From NCBI GenBank assembly GCA_946902875.1, contig OX336349.1, positions 19,925,891-19,989,890 on the forward strand: a DNA stretch of 64,000 nucleotides, in the 5' to 3' direction. Below the pieces are notes generated by a model. The model saw nothing but the letters and a program-made list of their open reading frames with translations, made no database searches and was not told the DNA's origin. Every line of letters starts with the position of its first letter. The first letter of the stretch is position 1. Shown here in pieces: positions 33,807 to 45,299 of this stretch. A program made the translations under genes and the position numbers. The DNA comes from Nematopogon swammerdamellus (Eukaryota; Arthropoda; Insecta; Lepidoptera; Adelidae).

Positions 33807-34494
33807 ATTTGTTATTTAACTTTTATTTCAAGCTTTTTTAAAAAAAACCTCATGTTAATTGGTCCACTTTTTAATATAATGACTTTTTTGATTACTTAAT
33901 TACTTGATTACCAACATAGCTAAAAACCATCCCGATTAAACCAGCTTTCTAATAAAAAAAACCGCATCCAAATCGGTACATCCGTTTGGGAACTACGATG
34001 CCACAGACAGACACACCCATACACACATACGTTTAACTTATATAACACCCCTATTTTTGTGAAATAGATGACAACAAATTCCGCACCCGTCTGAACAATC
34101 TGTTACATCAAAAATGCTTATATAAGCTATGCGAATTTATAAAGTGAATTGATAATGTATTTAAATACATAACAAATAATATACCAAATAGGTACCTACA
34201 CAATTTGTATCCTAAGTAAGTGCTTTAGTTACTTACGAGTATGTATTGACGTGCCTCATGGAGTGTACGTGCACTGTATATTTTCAGCTCTGTATTTGTG
34301 TGCTCTATGATTTGCTAATAAATATCTTTGTCTTTGTCTTTGTCTTTGTGTCGGGGGTTAAAAACTAGTAGCTGTACCGAGGGTTAAAAGAACGATTCCT
34401 TTACAAAGGCGTCGGGAGTCGGGACAAGTGACCGAAGGCGCCCGAACCAACCAAATCCACCACACCTCGCAATACTACGCTCAGGATACCACAT
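33807..34494. other. no gene recognised
   Basis: Dispersed-repeat text near 33950-34050 ('aaatcggtacatccgtttg', 'cagacagacacaccc') typical of lepidopteran intergenic repeats. (TTTGTC)n at about 34326-34350. Confidence 0.4.
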
Positions 34495-34890
34495 CAGCAG
34501 ATTTTTTTTATTGCTTCCGAACTGGGTGGCTCTGCCCGAAGTCGAAGCCTCAGGCGTAGCCAATTTCACCGCCGAGGAGGTGCCAGTCCGGCTTGGAGGT
34601 GGACTAATGTCGCTCGGGAAAGGCTATTAACCCGCGATTTGAAGATCCGTGGATTGTAGGAGTGGGGAAGGATATTCCCTGGGAGCCCGTTGCACACCTT
34701 TGCAGTGCGGCACAAGAATGATTTAGTGAATCGTGCAGTTCGAAGGGGTGTTCCGCGAGAGTATGGCGGGTTTGGCGAAGGCGAACAGGAGGAGGAGGGA
34801 TAAGGGAAGAAAGTTCGTCAGAGCAGCGGCCATAGTAGTACCGATAAAACAGGCTCAATGACCCAAGATTTGAGCACTGATACTGCAATG
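34495..34890 (-). pseudogene. LINE C-terminal fragment, reversed (KVWNGLP type)
   Basis: The most complete of the three copies. On the minus strand it includes sequence upstream of the conserved motif ('gaacaccccttcgaactgc'), 'ctgcaaaggtgtgcaacggg' and the UTR end 'gaagcaataaaaaa'. Frameshifts break the frame. Confidence 0.65.
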
Positions 34891-35251
34891 CATGTGGCGT
34901 AACACGACTCGAAAATTAGGCTCAGTGTGTCGCTGCGCTAAAGCTAATTACGACATCCTATGTCTGTAGAATCGTGACTATTCGTGACATAGTGACTAAT
35001 GTGAAAGTGGCGGATGCGAGAACGTTCTATTTGAAATGCGTTATCATGCGTTCTAGATCTTGAGCTTGTAGGTAACTTTGTTTCGTTTTAAAACGCAAGA
35101 ATGTGGTTCAAAACTCACCATTTGTATTCAAAAATACACTCAATAAAAAAATTATAATTCATAGAACACGCCTCAGATTATGGTTTATATGAAGTGGATA
35201 TAGGGTGGTATATTCGTGATTCGATAACCGGAACTGACTTAGTTATTATGA

Positions 35252-35360
35252 TTTTTTATGGAAACTGACACGGTTGGCTACATCACCTACTACATCCGTG
35301 ATGTCAGCCCATAACATCTTGGTAAACTAGGCGCCATGTCAGTGCTTCCATCCATTCGGT
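35252..35360 (-). mobile_element. SINE-A 3' end fragment
   Basis: Only the tail part is present: 'ggaaactgacacggttggc' to 'gccatgtcagtgcttcc'. Confidence 0.8.
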
Positions 35361-35449
35361 AGTGAAATAAAGTCTAAATAAAATATTTTATGGCACAATA
35401 AATAGCGTTGAAGGCCGCGGGTACGGAATATTTTCATTTTCTTTGGCAG

Positions 35450-35525
35450 CTGACGTGAGCATCTCCGCTCGGCGTATTCTATTATAGGTATACGGCGCGC
35501 GGCGATGGCTGTGTCCCAATTCTTG
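35450..35525 (+). CDS. candidate initiator exon (start at 35505)
   Basis: A strong acceptor (tttcattttctttggcAG) and a consensus donor (TTG|GTGAGT at 35526) bracket 76 bases. All frames before 35505 contain stops, so if this is an exon it is a 5' UTR exon with a start codon in good context (ggcgATGG) giving only MAVSQFL before the splice, ending in phase 0. No following exon was found. Speculative. Confidence 0.22.
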
Positions 35526-35716
35526 GTGAGTATAATTATAATAATAAAAAAAAAATTAAGTATAATTGCAAGTTATAATTATAATAGAATATACAGACGT
35601 TCCCTTTTATAAGAAGTAGAGATAACTAATATATAATATATAGTTATATAGTCATTCTACGATCATAATTTTCCTACCGGTCAGATTTTCAGTGTAGCCA
35701 GCACAACTGAACCAGC

Positions 35717-35745
35717 GCCTTGTTTCTGTCCCGACAGAAACAAGG
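35717..35745. repeat. small perfect hairpin
   Basis: 'gccttgtttctgtc' is followed after two bases by its complement. Confidence 0.8.
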
Positions 35746-35792
35746 TGCAGTGACCCTGACATCACAAGGTGTAGCGAGTGGTTCCATGAAAA

Positions 35793-35960
35793 TTGCAAGT
35801 CAGTCAGTCAGTCAGCGTGTAAGCGTCCACTGCTGGACATACGCCTCTCCAATTTTTAGCGATACGGAACCACTGCTTTTCGCCGACGTACTTGATGCCG
35901 TCGTTCCACCTGGCGGGTGGTCTTCCCACATTCCGTTTTTCTGTCCACGGCCGCCAGTGT
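35793..35960 (-). pseudogene. LINE C-terminal fragment (GRPPARWNDGIKYVGEKQW type)
   Basis: On the minus strand an uninterrupted read G-R-P-P-A-R-W-N-D-G-I-K-Y-V-G-E-K-Q-W-F, then RIAKNWRGVCPAVDAYTLTD and a TGA. This is the conserved C-terminal tail of a non-LTR endonuclease/reverse transcriptase protein; everything upstream is lost or degenerate. Confidence 0.75.
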
Positions 35961-36058
35961 AGGACACGGTCACCCTAACGATCGTCGTCTCTTCGGCTAA
36001 CGTGCCCAGCCCACTGCCACTTGAGCTTAGCCACCCGGTGTCCAATATCGACTACTTT

Positions 36059-36123
36059 GGTGCGTCGGCGGATTGCCTCGACGAGGCAAACATATCCTCG
36101 ACGAGACAATCCGCCGACGCACC
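36059..36123. repeat. perfect hairpin, 27-bp arms
   Basis: 'ggtgcgtcggcggattg' and 'cctcgacgagg' are mirrored around a short loop 'caaacatat'. One unpaired base. Confidence 0.85.
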
Positions 36124-36464
36124 CTCGTTACGCACCATATCCACCATTTACAAAAAAATGTTAAACTAAATTGTATTCGCGGCCATTTCTCTCAATAACA
36201 AGATAGTCCGCGGTGTTACGTGTCTGTAAGAAATAAACAAACCGAGTCGTTCGTTCGCGAAGCAAACGTTACGCAAGGCCTATACATAGAGGTGCGGTGT
36301 ACCTGAAAACCGGTTCCACGACTTTGCTCAGGGGCCAGAGCAAACATATGTACATCTAGACGGGGCATCGACTTTGAGGAGATGGCAGAAAAGTGCCGAA
36401 TGTCCCTACCTGCCACACGCATTGATCGATCAAACATATTGACGGCAGGCGAGGTTTATTGAAA

Positions 36465-36580
36465 TCCAATCCAGGAGAGTGTCGGTATGACACCTACTTC
36501 CTCGGAGGTTATATTGACTGATCAGAGCATGCGCTTTGGCCCCTCCGACTCAGCCACCCATACCGGATTACATAAAAAAA
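36465..36580 (+). mobile_element. SINE-B 3' end fragment
   Basis: Keeps 'tcggaggt', 'cagagcatgcgctttggc', 'gactcagccaccc' and the A-rich end. Confidence 0.75.
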
Positions 36581-37039
36581 CTTTATTGTACACCATTGTA
36601 CAAAATGGTCACAGAAGAATTGATTCAATGCGGTTGAAAGGAGCAGAAGTGAAAGCCATTGCTGTTTACACGTATCTTTGAAGTGAACTATAAGTGAACT
36701 ATTCAATACACATTGCTCAAGAAGATGTCTTCGAAGCAGGTAGTACACAATATCTACACGTCTCCCTCTCACCGCAGCGATCAAAATTGAACATCGAGTG
36801 AATCGTTCAATGCGTGTGTTTACACGTTCAACTCTCATTCAATCGCATTGAACGTTGAACGGCAAAAGTGAAAATAATGAGCAAGCTCAATCCTTTCAAT
36901 GCGGTTGAACGTGGTTGCCCGTGATTATAAATTCCAAATTCCAAATTTATTTATTCAGTACATTTTACAAAAGATACATCGTTGACCTAAAAACTATGAC
37001 TTAAGTAACATGTTGCGTATCCTATGTTGCGTATCACTA

Positions 37040-38186
37040 TACAGGGTGGCCCAGTTATAGTAGTCCAAAAATTTTTTTTAGATGGAGGACATCATGTTGA
37101 CTCATTTAAAAACAACATTAGTTCCGCGAAAATTAATAGTTTAGAAGTTATGATTTTTTTTTACTTTTTTTGAAATTTCTCTATTTTAGTCACATTAACC
37201 GCTCTAGTTGGATATCTATTCCACAAAATCGAATGAAAATTGGTATGGAAGTAGAGGAGACATGTAGCTAGTACGTAATGAATAGTTAAGGTTTACTCCT
37301 AGAGTGTACTGTTTCTATAGCCCTTTCAGTGAATTTTTGTTCAGATTACATTAAAACTGATGAATTTTTGAAAAATCACTGTGAAAAAAAAAGTACTACC
37401 GGAGATTTGCCCATGCCCTTAAAAACTACCTATACATATCACAACTCTTCAGACCAAAAATTGTAGTGGTGTTACAATTGTAACATATTCAAAATTAACA
37501 TCATTTGTACAAAGTCACTGCAATAAAAAGTGACGATTACCTTAATTTTTAAAATCTAATTTTTTTCACAACGTTAGTTCAACTACAATTTCACATTATT
37601 CACAAACCTGTCTCTAACAGCGCTAGTCTACATATAAAAAACTATTTAGTAATGTTAAAAAAATTATTTTTTTTTAAATTAAGGTAATCGTCACTTTTTA
37701 TTGTAGTGACTTTGTACACATTATGTTCATTTTGAATATGTTACAATTATTACACCACTACAATTTTTGGTCTGGAGATTTGTGATATGTATAGGTAGTT
37801 TTTAAGGGCATGGGCAAATCTCAGGTAGTACTTTTTTTTTCACAGTGATTTTTCAAAAATTCATCAGTTTTAATGTAAACTGAACAAAAATTCACTGAAA
37901 GGGCTATAGCAATAGTACAGTCTAGGAGTCAACCTTAAAACTATTCATTACGTACTAGCTACATGTCTCCTCTACTTCCATACCAATTTTCATTCGATTT
38001 TGTTAAATAGATATCCAACTAGAACGGTTAATGTGACTAAAATAGAGAAAATTAAAAAAAAGTTTAAAAAAATCATAACTTCTAAACTATTGATTTTCGC
38101 GGAACTAATGTTCTTTTTAAATGAGTCAACATGATGTTCTCCATCTAAAAAAAATTTTTGGACTACTATAACTGGGCCACCCTGTA
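37040..38186. mobile_element. 1.14-kb mariner-type foldback element
   Basis: The element is 37042-38184, flanked by TA on both sides. It starts CAGGGTGGCCCAGTTATAG and ends with the exact complement. Complementarity continues through almost the whole element: arms are about 520-560 bp meeting near 37600, with scattered mismatches, e.g. 'aagtgacgattaccttaatt' against its complement at about 37680. No transposase frame. TA target and CAGGG ends fit Tc1/mariner; such long arms suggest it arose by inverted duplication of one element end. Confidence 0.9.
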
Positions 38187-38984
38187 TATATAACCTCTGA
38201 CATTGACATTGAATGGTTCACTTTTATGTTTACACTATTCAATTTGGTTGCTTCAACCAAATTGAAAGGCAGAAGTGAACCGTGTAATATCACCATAACC
38301 GTTACTTATCGTCGTACCATCGAGCTACAGGCTTACTGTAAATAAGTAATATTGTAATGCAAAATAACTAGAAATTTTATTAAATTCACATGTCTCGTGC
38401 AAACGGAGTGCACGCCGACCAAAATGTTGGTAATGAATGAGGTACATCGTAAGACAATGGCGTTTCTTCATATTAATTTCTTTGGTCCAAATAATAGAAC
38501 GGCGATCACAGCGAGTGGAGAAGATACACGGGCTTTTCTTTTTGCGAAATTTATTCCAATTTACATAGTGGTTTCGATTTTGTTATTTTTGTCAGTATCG
38601 GTTATTTTGTTTGCTATTTAAAATGTATTTATTTATTTAGAAAACTCTATAGATGTTTCTTTATTTATTGTAATTAATCTGTTGTAAAAATAACAATTTT
38701 TTTTTTAATTTTTTGAGAAAATTTCCAAATAAATATCAATTTTTATATGTGAATAACATCTGCGACGTAATCGTTTAAATATTCTGTCTTTTTTAGTCCT
38801 AATAAACATAAACATAAAGTTTAATCTCCGAGTTCGTCATCACAAAATATAAACATTATCTATCAACTTTGTTTTTTTGTCTATGTTTATGATTAATACA
38901 CGAATGACTAATTTATATCTCGTGACTACGAGAGCAAGAGGGAGGAACACGACGTGGGTCAAAGGGCTTGAGAGAATCATCATC
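38187..38984. other. no gene recognised
   Basis: Includes a 74-codon frame at 38397-38621 whose last 26 residues are strongly hydrophobic; see the rejected list. Confidence 0.35.
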
Positions 38985-39100
38985 ATAGTCAATCAGACAG
39001 CTAGTCAGCAATTTTGCTTCCACTGCTGGACATATGCCTCTCTAATCTTCCACCAGTCTTCCCGGCCTTCTGAGGTATGTAGTCTCCGCCTGGCGGGTTC
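38985..39100 (-). pseudogene. LINE C-terminal fragment (AYTLTD-like), reversed
   Basis: The minus strand carries 'gaagactggtggaagatt' and 'ggcatatgtccagcagtgg', the same tail type as 35793-35960. Confidence 0.55.
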
Positions 39101-39246
39101 CGTTTGTGAATTATCAATAGTTTCTTAATTTCCGTACTTACTTACGGTATTAGTGGCAACAAAAAGGTTTTCCTCAAAGTAATTATTGGATTGGAACTAA
39201 GGTTTCATACTTATCCAATAGTCTGGCTTATTTCCGCATCTCAAAA

Positions 39247-39770
39247 GGAAAAAAGGAACCCTATAGGAAAATCGGATCATTTTGTTGTCCGTCGGTCTGT
39301 CTGTCTGTCAAGACCCTTTTTTCTCAGGAACGGGTAGAGGTATCAAGTTGAAATGAATATCAAATACTAAGATCGACGGTCCCTAGGAGATGTAAGCAAT
39401 TCAAACTTCTAAGTCAACGCAATCAAAATATACGGCCACTTATGGCACAAATTTGTATGCTGAAAAACTCACTCATCAAACCTATAGAGTACTTCCCGTT
39501 GACCTAGAATAATTAAATTTGGCAAGAAACAAGGTCGCATAATAGCACAAGTAAAGGAACAAATCGTTAATTTGTAGTTAAGTATATGAAATAAATTATT
39601 TTTTTTGCTTCATCGTAAAAACGGTCATACATACAATCGTCAAACTTGGTGTGATCATAGTGCAAATTTTATAGTAAAACAAAAACTAATAAAAACCGGC
39701 CAATTTTCTAGTAGTACGGAACCCTCGATGCGCGAGTCCGACTCGCGCTTGGTCGGTTTTTTTTTTTATA
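39247..39770 (+). mobile_element. REP-C subfamily copy
   Basis: Starts 'aaaaaggaaccctatagg', has a GTCGGTCTGTCTGTCTGTC array and 'ttttctcaggaacgggtag', and ends 'tgcgcgagtccgactcgcgc' and 'ggtcggtttttt'. The middle differs from other copies. Confidence 0.7.
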
Positions 39771-41218
39771 AAACCTGACATGATGCATGTCGGGACGACA
39801 TTATTAGTTATTATACGATATATTGTACGACGTGAGATATTACGTTGTGTCGTTCATGTCGGAATGAGATGCCATGTCAGTGCTTCCCTTTAGTAATATC
39901 GTGAACGTCTATTGCCGCTCCACGGTTGGCAAGTAACCAGTCAACCGCCGTTCGTTCTAGAAAATCAATAAAACTTTTTTTTCCTGTTAAAGTTAATGTC
40001 CGCGTCTACTAATTATAATTTTTCCAAGAACATTGGACTAGGAATTTTCCTAAGGAGCTGACTTCATACATTTCAAATGAAGAAAAAAAAATATTATCAC
40101 TAGGTAACGAAGGTGCCTTTTCTTTAGTGCCAAATGTGTTTCCTTTATGCTAAAATATTCACTACTCGCTCGTTCAGTCGAAGAACCTGTTCCTTACTAT
40201 CGATGCCAATTAAAATCATCTTTAAAAGAACAACTAATATACTCATCAATAAAATATCTGAATCTGAATCGAATAATATTGTTGCATGTTAACGAAAAAT
40301 GTAATTTAAATTTGGTATTTTAGTATTATTTCAATAGCGGCAGTGGTTTGTCATACGAACATTCAGAATTGACTTTATTTTGCATTAAAATGTACGATTT
40401 TAGTTTCATGACGCGCACGAAACCTGGAGTGAGGACCGAACCAGAAGTGTGGCAAACCCAAAAACACATTTTATAAATATAAGGTGCTTCGTTATTATGT
40501 CAAAATTTTCTGGAGGGTTACATACGCACTCAAATAAACACTTTACGTAAGAAAAAAACTTATGTTTTTAAGAGCATTTTTTCTCCTAACAAAAACATAA
40601 AATCAAATAAGTAGCTGTAAAAACCAATCATAGTGACCTTGTGACTTACTTACAACAAACAGCTGTTCTGTGTTTGAACATAGTACGGCCATTGACCCCG
40701 TACAATGCAAGTTACCTACTGGTACACCCAGGTTAATGTTTTTGGTAGCAAACATGTTTTGTTAAATTTCTCGAAAAGTAATGCTAAAAACATATAATTT
40801 TTTTTTGCGTAACCTGTTTATTTGGGTGTCTATGTAACCCCCCCGAAATTTTTGACATAAATAACGAATACGTACATATAATACAAGTACTCCTTTATAG
40901 GTACAAACACTTAAAAAAATACGAAATTTCGATGTAGAAATAAACAGGTCGAAAGTTTGGTGGTTTGGACCTTATAGCTATAATATCTTGGGCAATGGAC
41001 GATTTAAAAAAAAAATTTTATCCTCCTTCTCGTCGCGTCATCTTCATTGGCAGAGTTCATAATCACATTGGCGTGACTTTGGGTCGCTCGCGGCGCGGAT
41101 ACTCGCCGCGGTCCCCGACTCGCGGAGGGCCCCGCCCGCGCCGCCTCCGCCCCGGGCGCAGCGTAGCGGAGGGCAGCAGGACGAGAAAACTTTTATTTTT
41201 TTCAAGGACTTTTTGCGA
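39771..41218. other. no gene recognised; GC island at 41080-41190
   Basis: AT-rich except for a GC-rich island (about 41080-41190, 'cgcggcgcggatactcgccg'). It precedes a truncated SINE-A and may be a CpG island or exon remnant. No frame with splice support. Confidence 0.35.
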
Positions 41219-41548
41219 ACGCGGTCAGTCAGTACTTGGATGGGTGACCGCTCGACCGCTTGAGCCTGACCATGGTTTGGATTCCACGTAACAATAGGTC
41301 CCTTTCCTTCTTACCTTAAAAGGTGGTAGGGTTTATCCCGCCCGGGTTGGTACCACCGCACTGAATGAAACGTCGGTCGAAACGCCTATGTATAAATAGT
41401 TCGTGTTTTCCGTCCATTTCAGTGTAGCTGGCACGAAATGAAGGGAATCACTGACATGGCACCTAGTTCACCCGGTGTTATGAGCTAACATGACGGATGT
41501 TGTAGGTGATGGTAGCCAACCGTGTCAGTTTCCATAAAAAAATTAAAA
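41219..41548 (+). mobile_element. SINE-A copy, head truncated
   Basis: Begins inside the 5S-like segment ('gcggtcagtcagtacttgg') and is otherwise complete to 'cgtgtcagtttccataaaaa'. Confidence 0.85.
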
Positions 41549-41732
41549 CAATAAAATAAAATTGATATTCAAAATTTTACAATCTAGATATTCTAGTTCA
41601 GTATAGCCAGCAATTCAAGCGGAAGTCTCCCGTATGGCACATCGTCGTAGATGATGAAATCAGATACAAATAAAACTACGAGTAAATTACATACAACGTA
41701 ACTAGATACCAAAAAAAATATTGGTTGTCTGT

Positions 41733-42330
41733 AAAGTTGGTTTACGGACGATAGTTTTACGTGATGATGTCATAAAGTAAATCAGTTCCGGCGGATATTC
41801 ACCGTGTAAAATTAATTTAAGTACATGATAAAGATGTGATAATAACTAATAAAAAATATGAGAAAATAACGACTATTAATTTTTGTTTAATTTATATTTA
41901 AAAAACCTACATAACGCCATCTACATGTTCAACGTTGCAACAATTACCTAACTGCTAAATCAAGTATACCGCTGGCTGAAGTATTTCATTTAATATTGAC
42001 GCTAGATGTAGACGCTAGATGTCGCTCCATGTTGTATGTCCACATGCTGTTGAGAACATTTGCAGCGATAAGTACACGGTTGATAGCCGGCGTGGATAAC
42101 ACGTCTGGTCAGTGATGGTGGCAGGGACCGCGGGTTCGAGGCTCGCAAAAGACGGAGAAATATATTTTGTATTTTCTACTATTGTATATGCCTCTCTATC
42201 GCGCTCTCGCTTGCACACACAGGTCTCTATCGCGCTCTCGCTTGCAACACAGGTTTAGATGGAACGTTACACTTCTTCGTGCGTGCAGCCGGTGTTCATC
42301 AATTTATAAGACGTGACATCATCACGTCAA
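41733..42330 (+). mobile_element. REP-E copy, near full length
   Basis: Same family as 16985-17672, opposite strand. Starts 'ttggttgtctgtaaag', carries the tRNA-like core 'aacacgtctggtcagtgatg ... gcgggttcgaggctcgc', the doubled 'cgcgctctcgcttgca' motif and the end 'aagacgtgacatcatcacg'. Confidence 0.75.
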
Positions 42331-42789
42331 AAACAAAAGAATTATTTTAAAAGTCTTCATTTTAACAAGATGTTTACAACCAAAGAAGCAGTGACTGAAT
42401 TATGTTTTTAATTTGAACATCCACATACTAGTATCAAAGTTTAGTTAGTGCAAGAATAGCTAAAGGTAATATAAGGTGTTAGTTTTTTTAAATGTTTGAT
42501 TGTATCCGCGAAGCATTTTTTGCAAAATTACATGTCTGTTAATTTTTTCTTAGTTAATTCATCAACAAAACAAAATGACACAAAAAATGGCCCGTGAATG
42601 TATTAGTTTGTTATTTAATTGAGTGGACATGCACACATTTATTATCTTTTATCTTTATCTTTTAACTATTATTATTTTTTAATCACTTGATCCATAACAT
42701 ATTCTATAATGGTGTGCATTATCGAATATTTTGATTTGATTTTGATTTGAGAACGGCTCAACTTATTTATTTGTAGCTTTCACGAATTT
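42331..42789. other. no gene recognised
   Basis: AT-rich, with (TCTTTTATCTTTA)-type runs. Confidence 0.35.
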
Positions 42790-42799
42790 AATTTTTTCT

Positions 42800-43145
42800 T
42801 ATCCACCACCGCACTACACGTACTGGGCAGGGGATGCTCCCCTATTCAATCGACCTACCACAGACGCACCAACCGCTTCTGTAGGTCTTTTATTCACAGA
42901 ACCGGGAAAATGTGGAACGCACTCCCTGCCCATCTATTTCCTCACAAGTACAGCCTGGGGGTTTTTCAAAAGGGGCGTGAAAAGGCTCCTTACAGGCCTG
43001 TGCGATGTTGAGTTTTGGAAACCGGTCTTAGGTGTTCGCGACCACCGGTTTTTCAGTCGGTGTACCGGTGTCAATATCAGGCCGGCATGGCATTCGCAAT
43101 CCCCGTGCATCCCATGGAAATTGGGCATCGTTAGACACCTAGTTA
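42800..43145 (+). pseudogene. LINE C-terminal fragment (MWNALPAHLF ... FKRG family)
   Basis: The plus strand reads RTTRTGQGMLPYS, then MWNALPAHLFPHKYSLGVF, after which a frameshift leads to KRGVKRLL. The 3' UTR 'ggccggcatggcattcgc' and 'gttagacacctag' follow (doubled at the end). It is the longest copy of this LINE tail in the window. Confidence 0.7.
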
Positions 43146-45174
43146 GACACCTAGAAGTACAATCGGAAGTGATAGCGGTCAAAGAAGAAATATTGCGGCA
43201 CAATGGTGTGCGTTACGTAAAAAATCCGACATTGTGAAATGTACTCGTATCTAACGAGAAAACTGTACAAGCTAACTGTTAAAATAACTGTTGGCTTGAT
43301 AACTGGCACAGATTGTAGCACAAAAGGGCACAACCAGCGAAATGGAGGGCCCCTCGTGGAGTCAGTTTCGAGTTCCATTCACACTGGCACCTTGGGCCGG
43401 CACTATGACCGCATTTACGATCTGATCGGCTTTGCATTTTTTTTTCTTTTTAGTCAAAACTATTTACCGTCTAAGTTTTAATATCTGGCATTGACATTAA
43501 ATTGAGTGGATTATTTATACAAACTCATTTTCTGTATTCTTAATTTAATGAGAATTTCTTATTATTAATTGTTTTATGTTCAATTCTCACACTCAACTCT
43601 TTTGCAACTGCATACTTACATTTCACTATCTTAATCAACTCGCAAGCATTCAAAGGTCAACTGGAAGAAATATCTGTAAGGAATACGTCCGCCTTTGCTT
43701 CTCATGTAAATGTTCTTAGTTGCTTATTAATTTGCTTATCCTGTATATGACGAGACGAAAGTTAACTTTCTCCATACAAAATCGTCTTTCGGCATTTATA
43801 TTTTCTAACCCCCTAAATCTTATCCGATTTTTACAATTATTTTTTTTGTCTTAAGGACAGTCCAATCTACGTTTCTGTAATTTTTTTGTTTAGATGAAAT
43901 ATACCTACAACACCGTAGCTAAAAATTTGTATTTCGAATACCGAAAAAAATTTAATTTTTTATTTTCATGCCATGAAGTTCATTTAAGCTTTATTGAGTC
44001 ATCCATCACTTTAGATATTCAAAAAATAAACGTAGAATCGACTGTCCTTATTACAACAAAAAATAATTGTAAAATCGGATAAGGTAAAATACATAAATGC
44101 CGAAAGACGATTTTGTATGGAGAAAGTTAACTTCCGTCTCGTCTTAAACGTTTCTTGGAGCTACAAAGTATTTATATCTATCTATCTGTTTTCCCTCATC
44201 ACAAAAAATCTGTTCCGACCGGATGGTGCTAATGTGAAAGTGATCTAACGTTCTGCCAACACGCAGTTCGTTTGATATTGAGGGGGGAGCGAAAGGGAAA
44301 GTTGTCAGAGTGAGGCAACATTTTGGAGGTACTTTTTCGGTTGCTTTCTTTTGGAGGGAAACCGAGTTCTATATATGTATGTAGATATCTAGAGAGTGTG
44401 TGTGTGTGTGTAGGTATGATTCAAAGTATGAGGTGTTGTGTGTGTTGTGTGTGTGACCGAGCTGGTTGACGGGCGAAAGGTGCGCTAGGGTAACTGCGCC
44501 CTACTTACATACTTATTTCTATTTATAATTATTATGATAGCATTGAGGTATAATTGCAAGAGGCATTGAGTAATGTAATTATAATAATTCAATGGTTTAT
44601 AGTGTCCATTGTTGGTTGAATAGATAGATTATAGCTTATAAATTGCCTGTTTTTTTTTTAATACTTCGGGTCCTACCCTACCCTACGTATCCTAAACTCA
44701 TAATTTTATTACACTTGAAACTTTTTTTTCTGAAGTAGGACATGTATACGTAAACACATTGGACAGACAGAGAATAAAATATAACATAGAAAACATGTAA
44801 GAAATATACTACCAACACATTAGTAAAAGTTTGCAATTTTTTTTTCACTGATTTGCAAGTCATTTTCAAAAATGTCAAATTTAGTGTTAAGAAGCTTTGT
44901 CCTACGAATGTCTACCAAGATACCCCGGTTTTCATAAAAATAATCTAAAAATAATTTTTAAATTATATCCTTAACGGATCGTATTCAATGATCAAAATGT
45001 TTACTATACCCATAAACATAATATTAAAATATATTTTATTATTTAAAAATCATAATTATTTAATCAATGTGCCTAGTTAACCTTTTAAATATTTACCCAA
45101 CAGGTACCACCAAATCTAAACTATCTAAAATAAAATTTAAATTACCCACATCAAAAGAATAAAAACAAACTCAC
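43146..45174. other. possible first intron of the 45.2-kb gene; no exon recognised
   Basis: Contains an inverted pair 'acgagacgaaagttaacttt' (43751-43770) / 'aaagttaacttccgtctcgt' (about 44123) and a (GT)n tract at 44395-44455. I found no second exon. Confidence 0.35.
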
Positions 45175-45232
45175 CGCTCTTAACAAAAACAGCCAAAATC
45201 GCCACAGCCGCTAAAACCACAAAGCGCGCCAT
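45175..45232 (-). CDS. first coding exon of a secreted protein
   Basis: On the minus strand the start at 45232 (aaATGG) is followed by MARFVVLAAVAILAVFVKS and one base of the next codon, then a consensus donor G|GTGAGT at 45174. The 19 residues form a textbook signal peptide: R at position 3, a hydrophobic core of V/L/A/I, and a small/polar end. A TATA-like TTTAATATAG lies about 90-100 bases upstream, with a CAGT-type initiator context in between. The exon ends in phase 1. Short signal-peptide-only first exons are common in insect cuticle and other secreted-protein genes, but the rest of the protein was not found downstream, so the family is unknown. Confidence 0.7.
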
Positions 45233-45299
45233 TTTCCAAGTTTTCCTCTGTCACTGTTCACTGTTTGGATACAAGGTCGGCGAACTGCGCTCAGCTCAC

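Noticed and set aside
38397..38621. 74-codon frame with a hydrophobic 26-residue C terminus
   Set aside because: It begins with GTG, has no splice or promoter context and no recognisable family. A chance hydrophobic read in AT-rich DNA is as likely.
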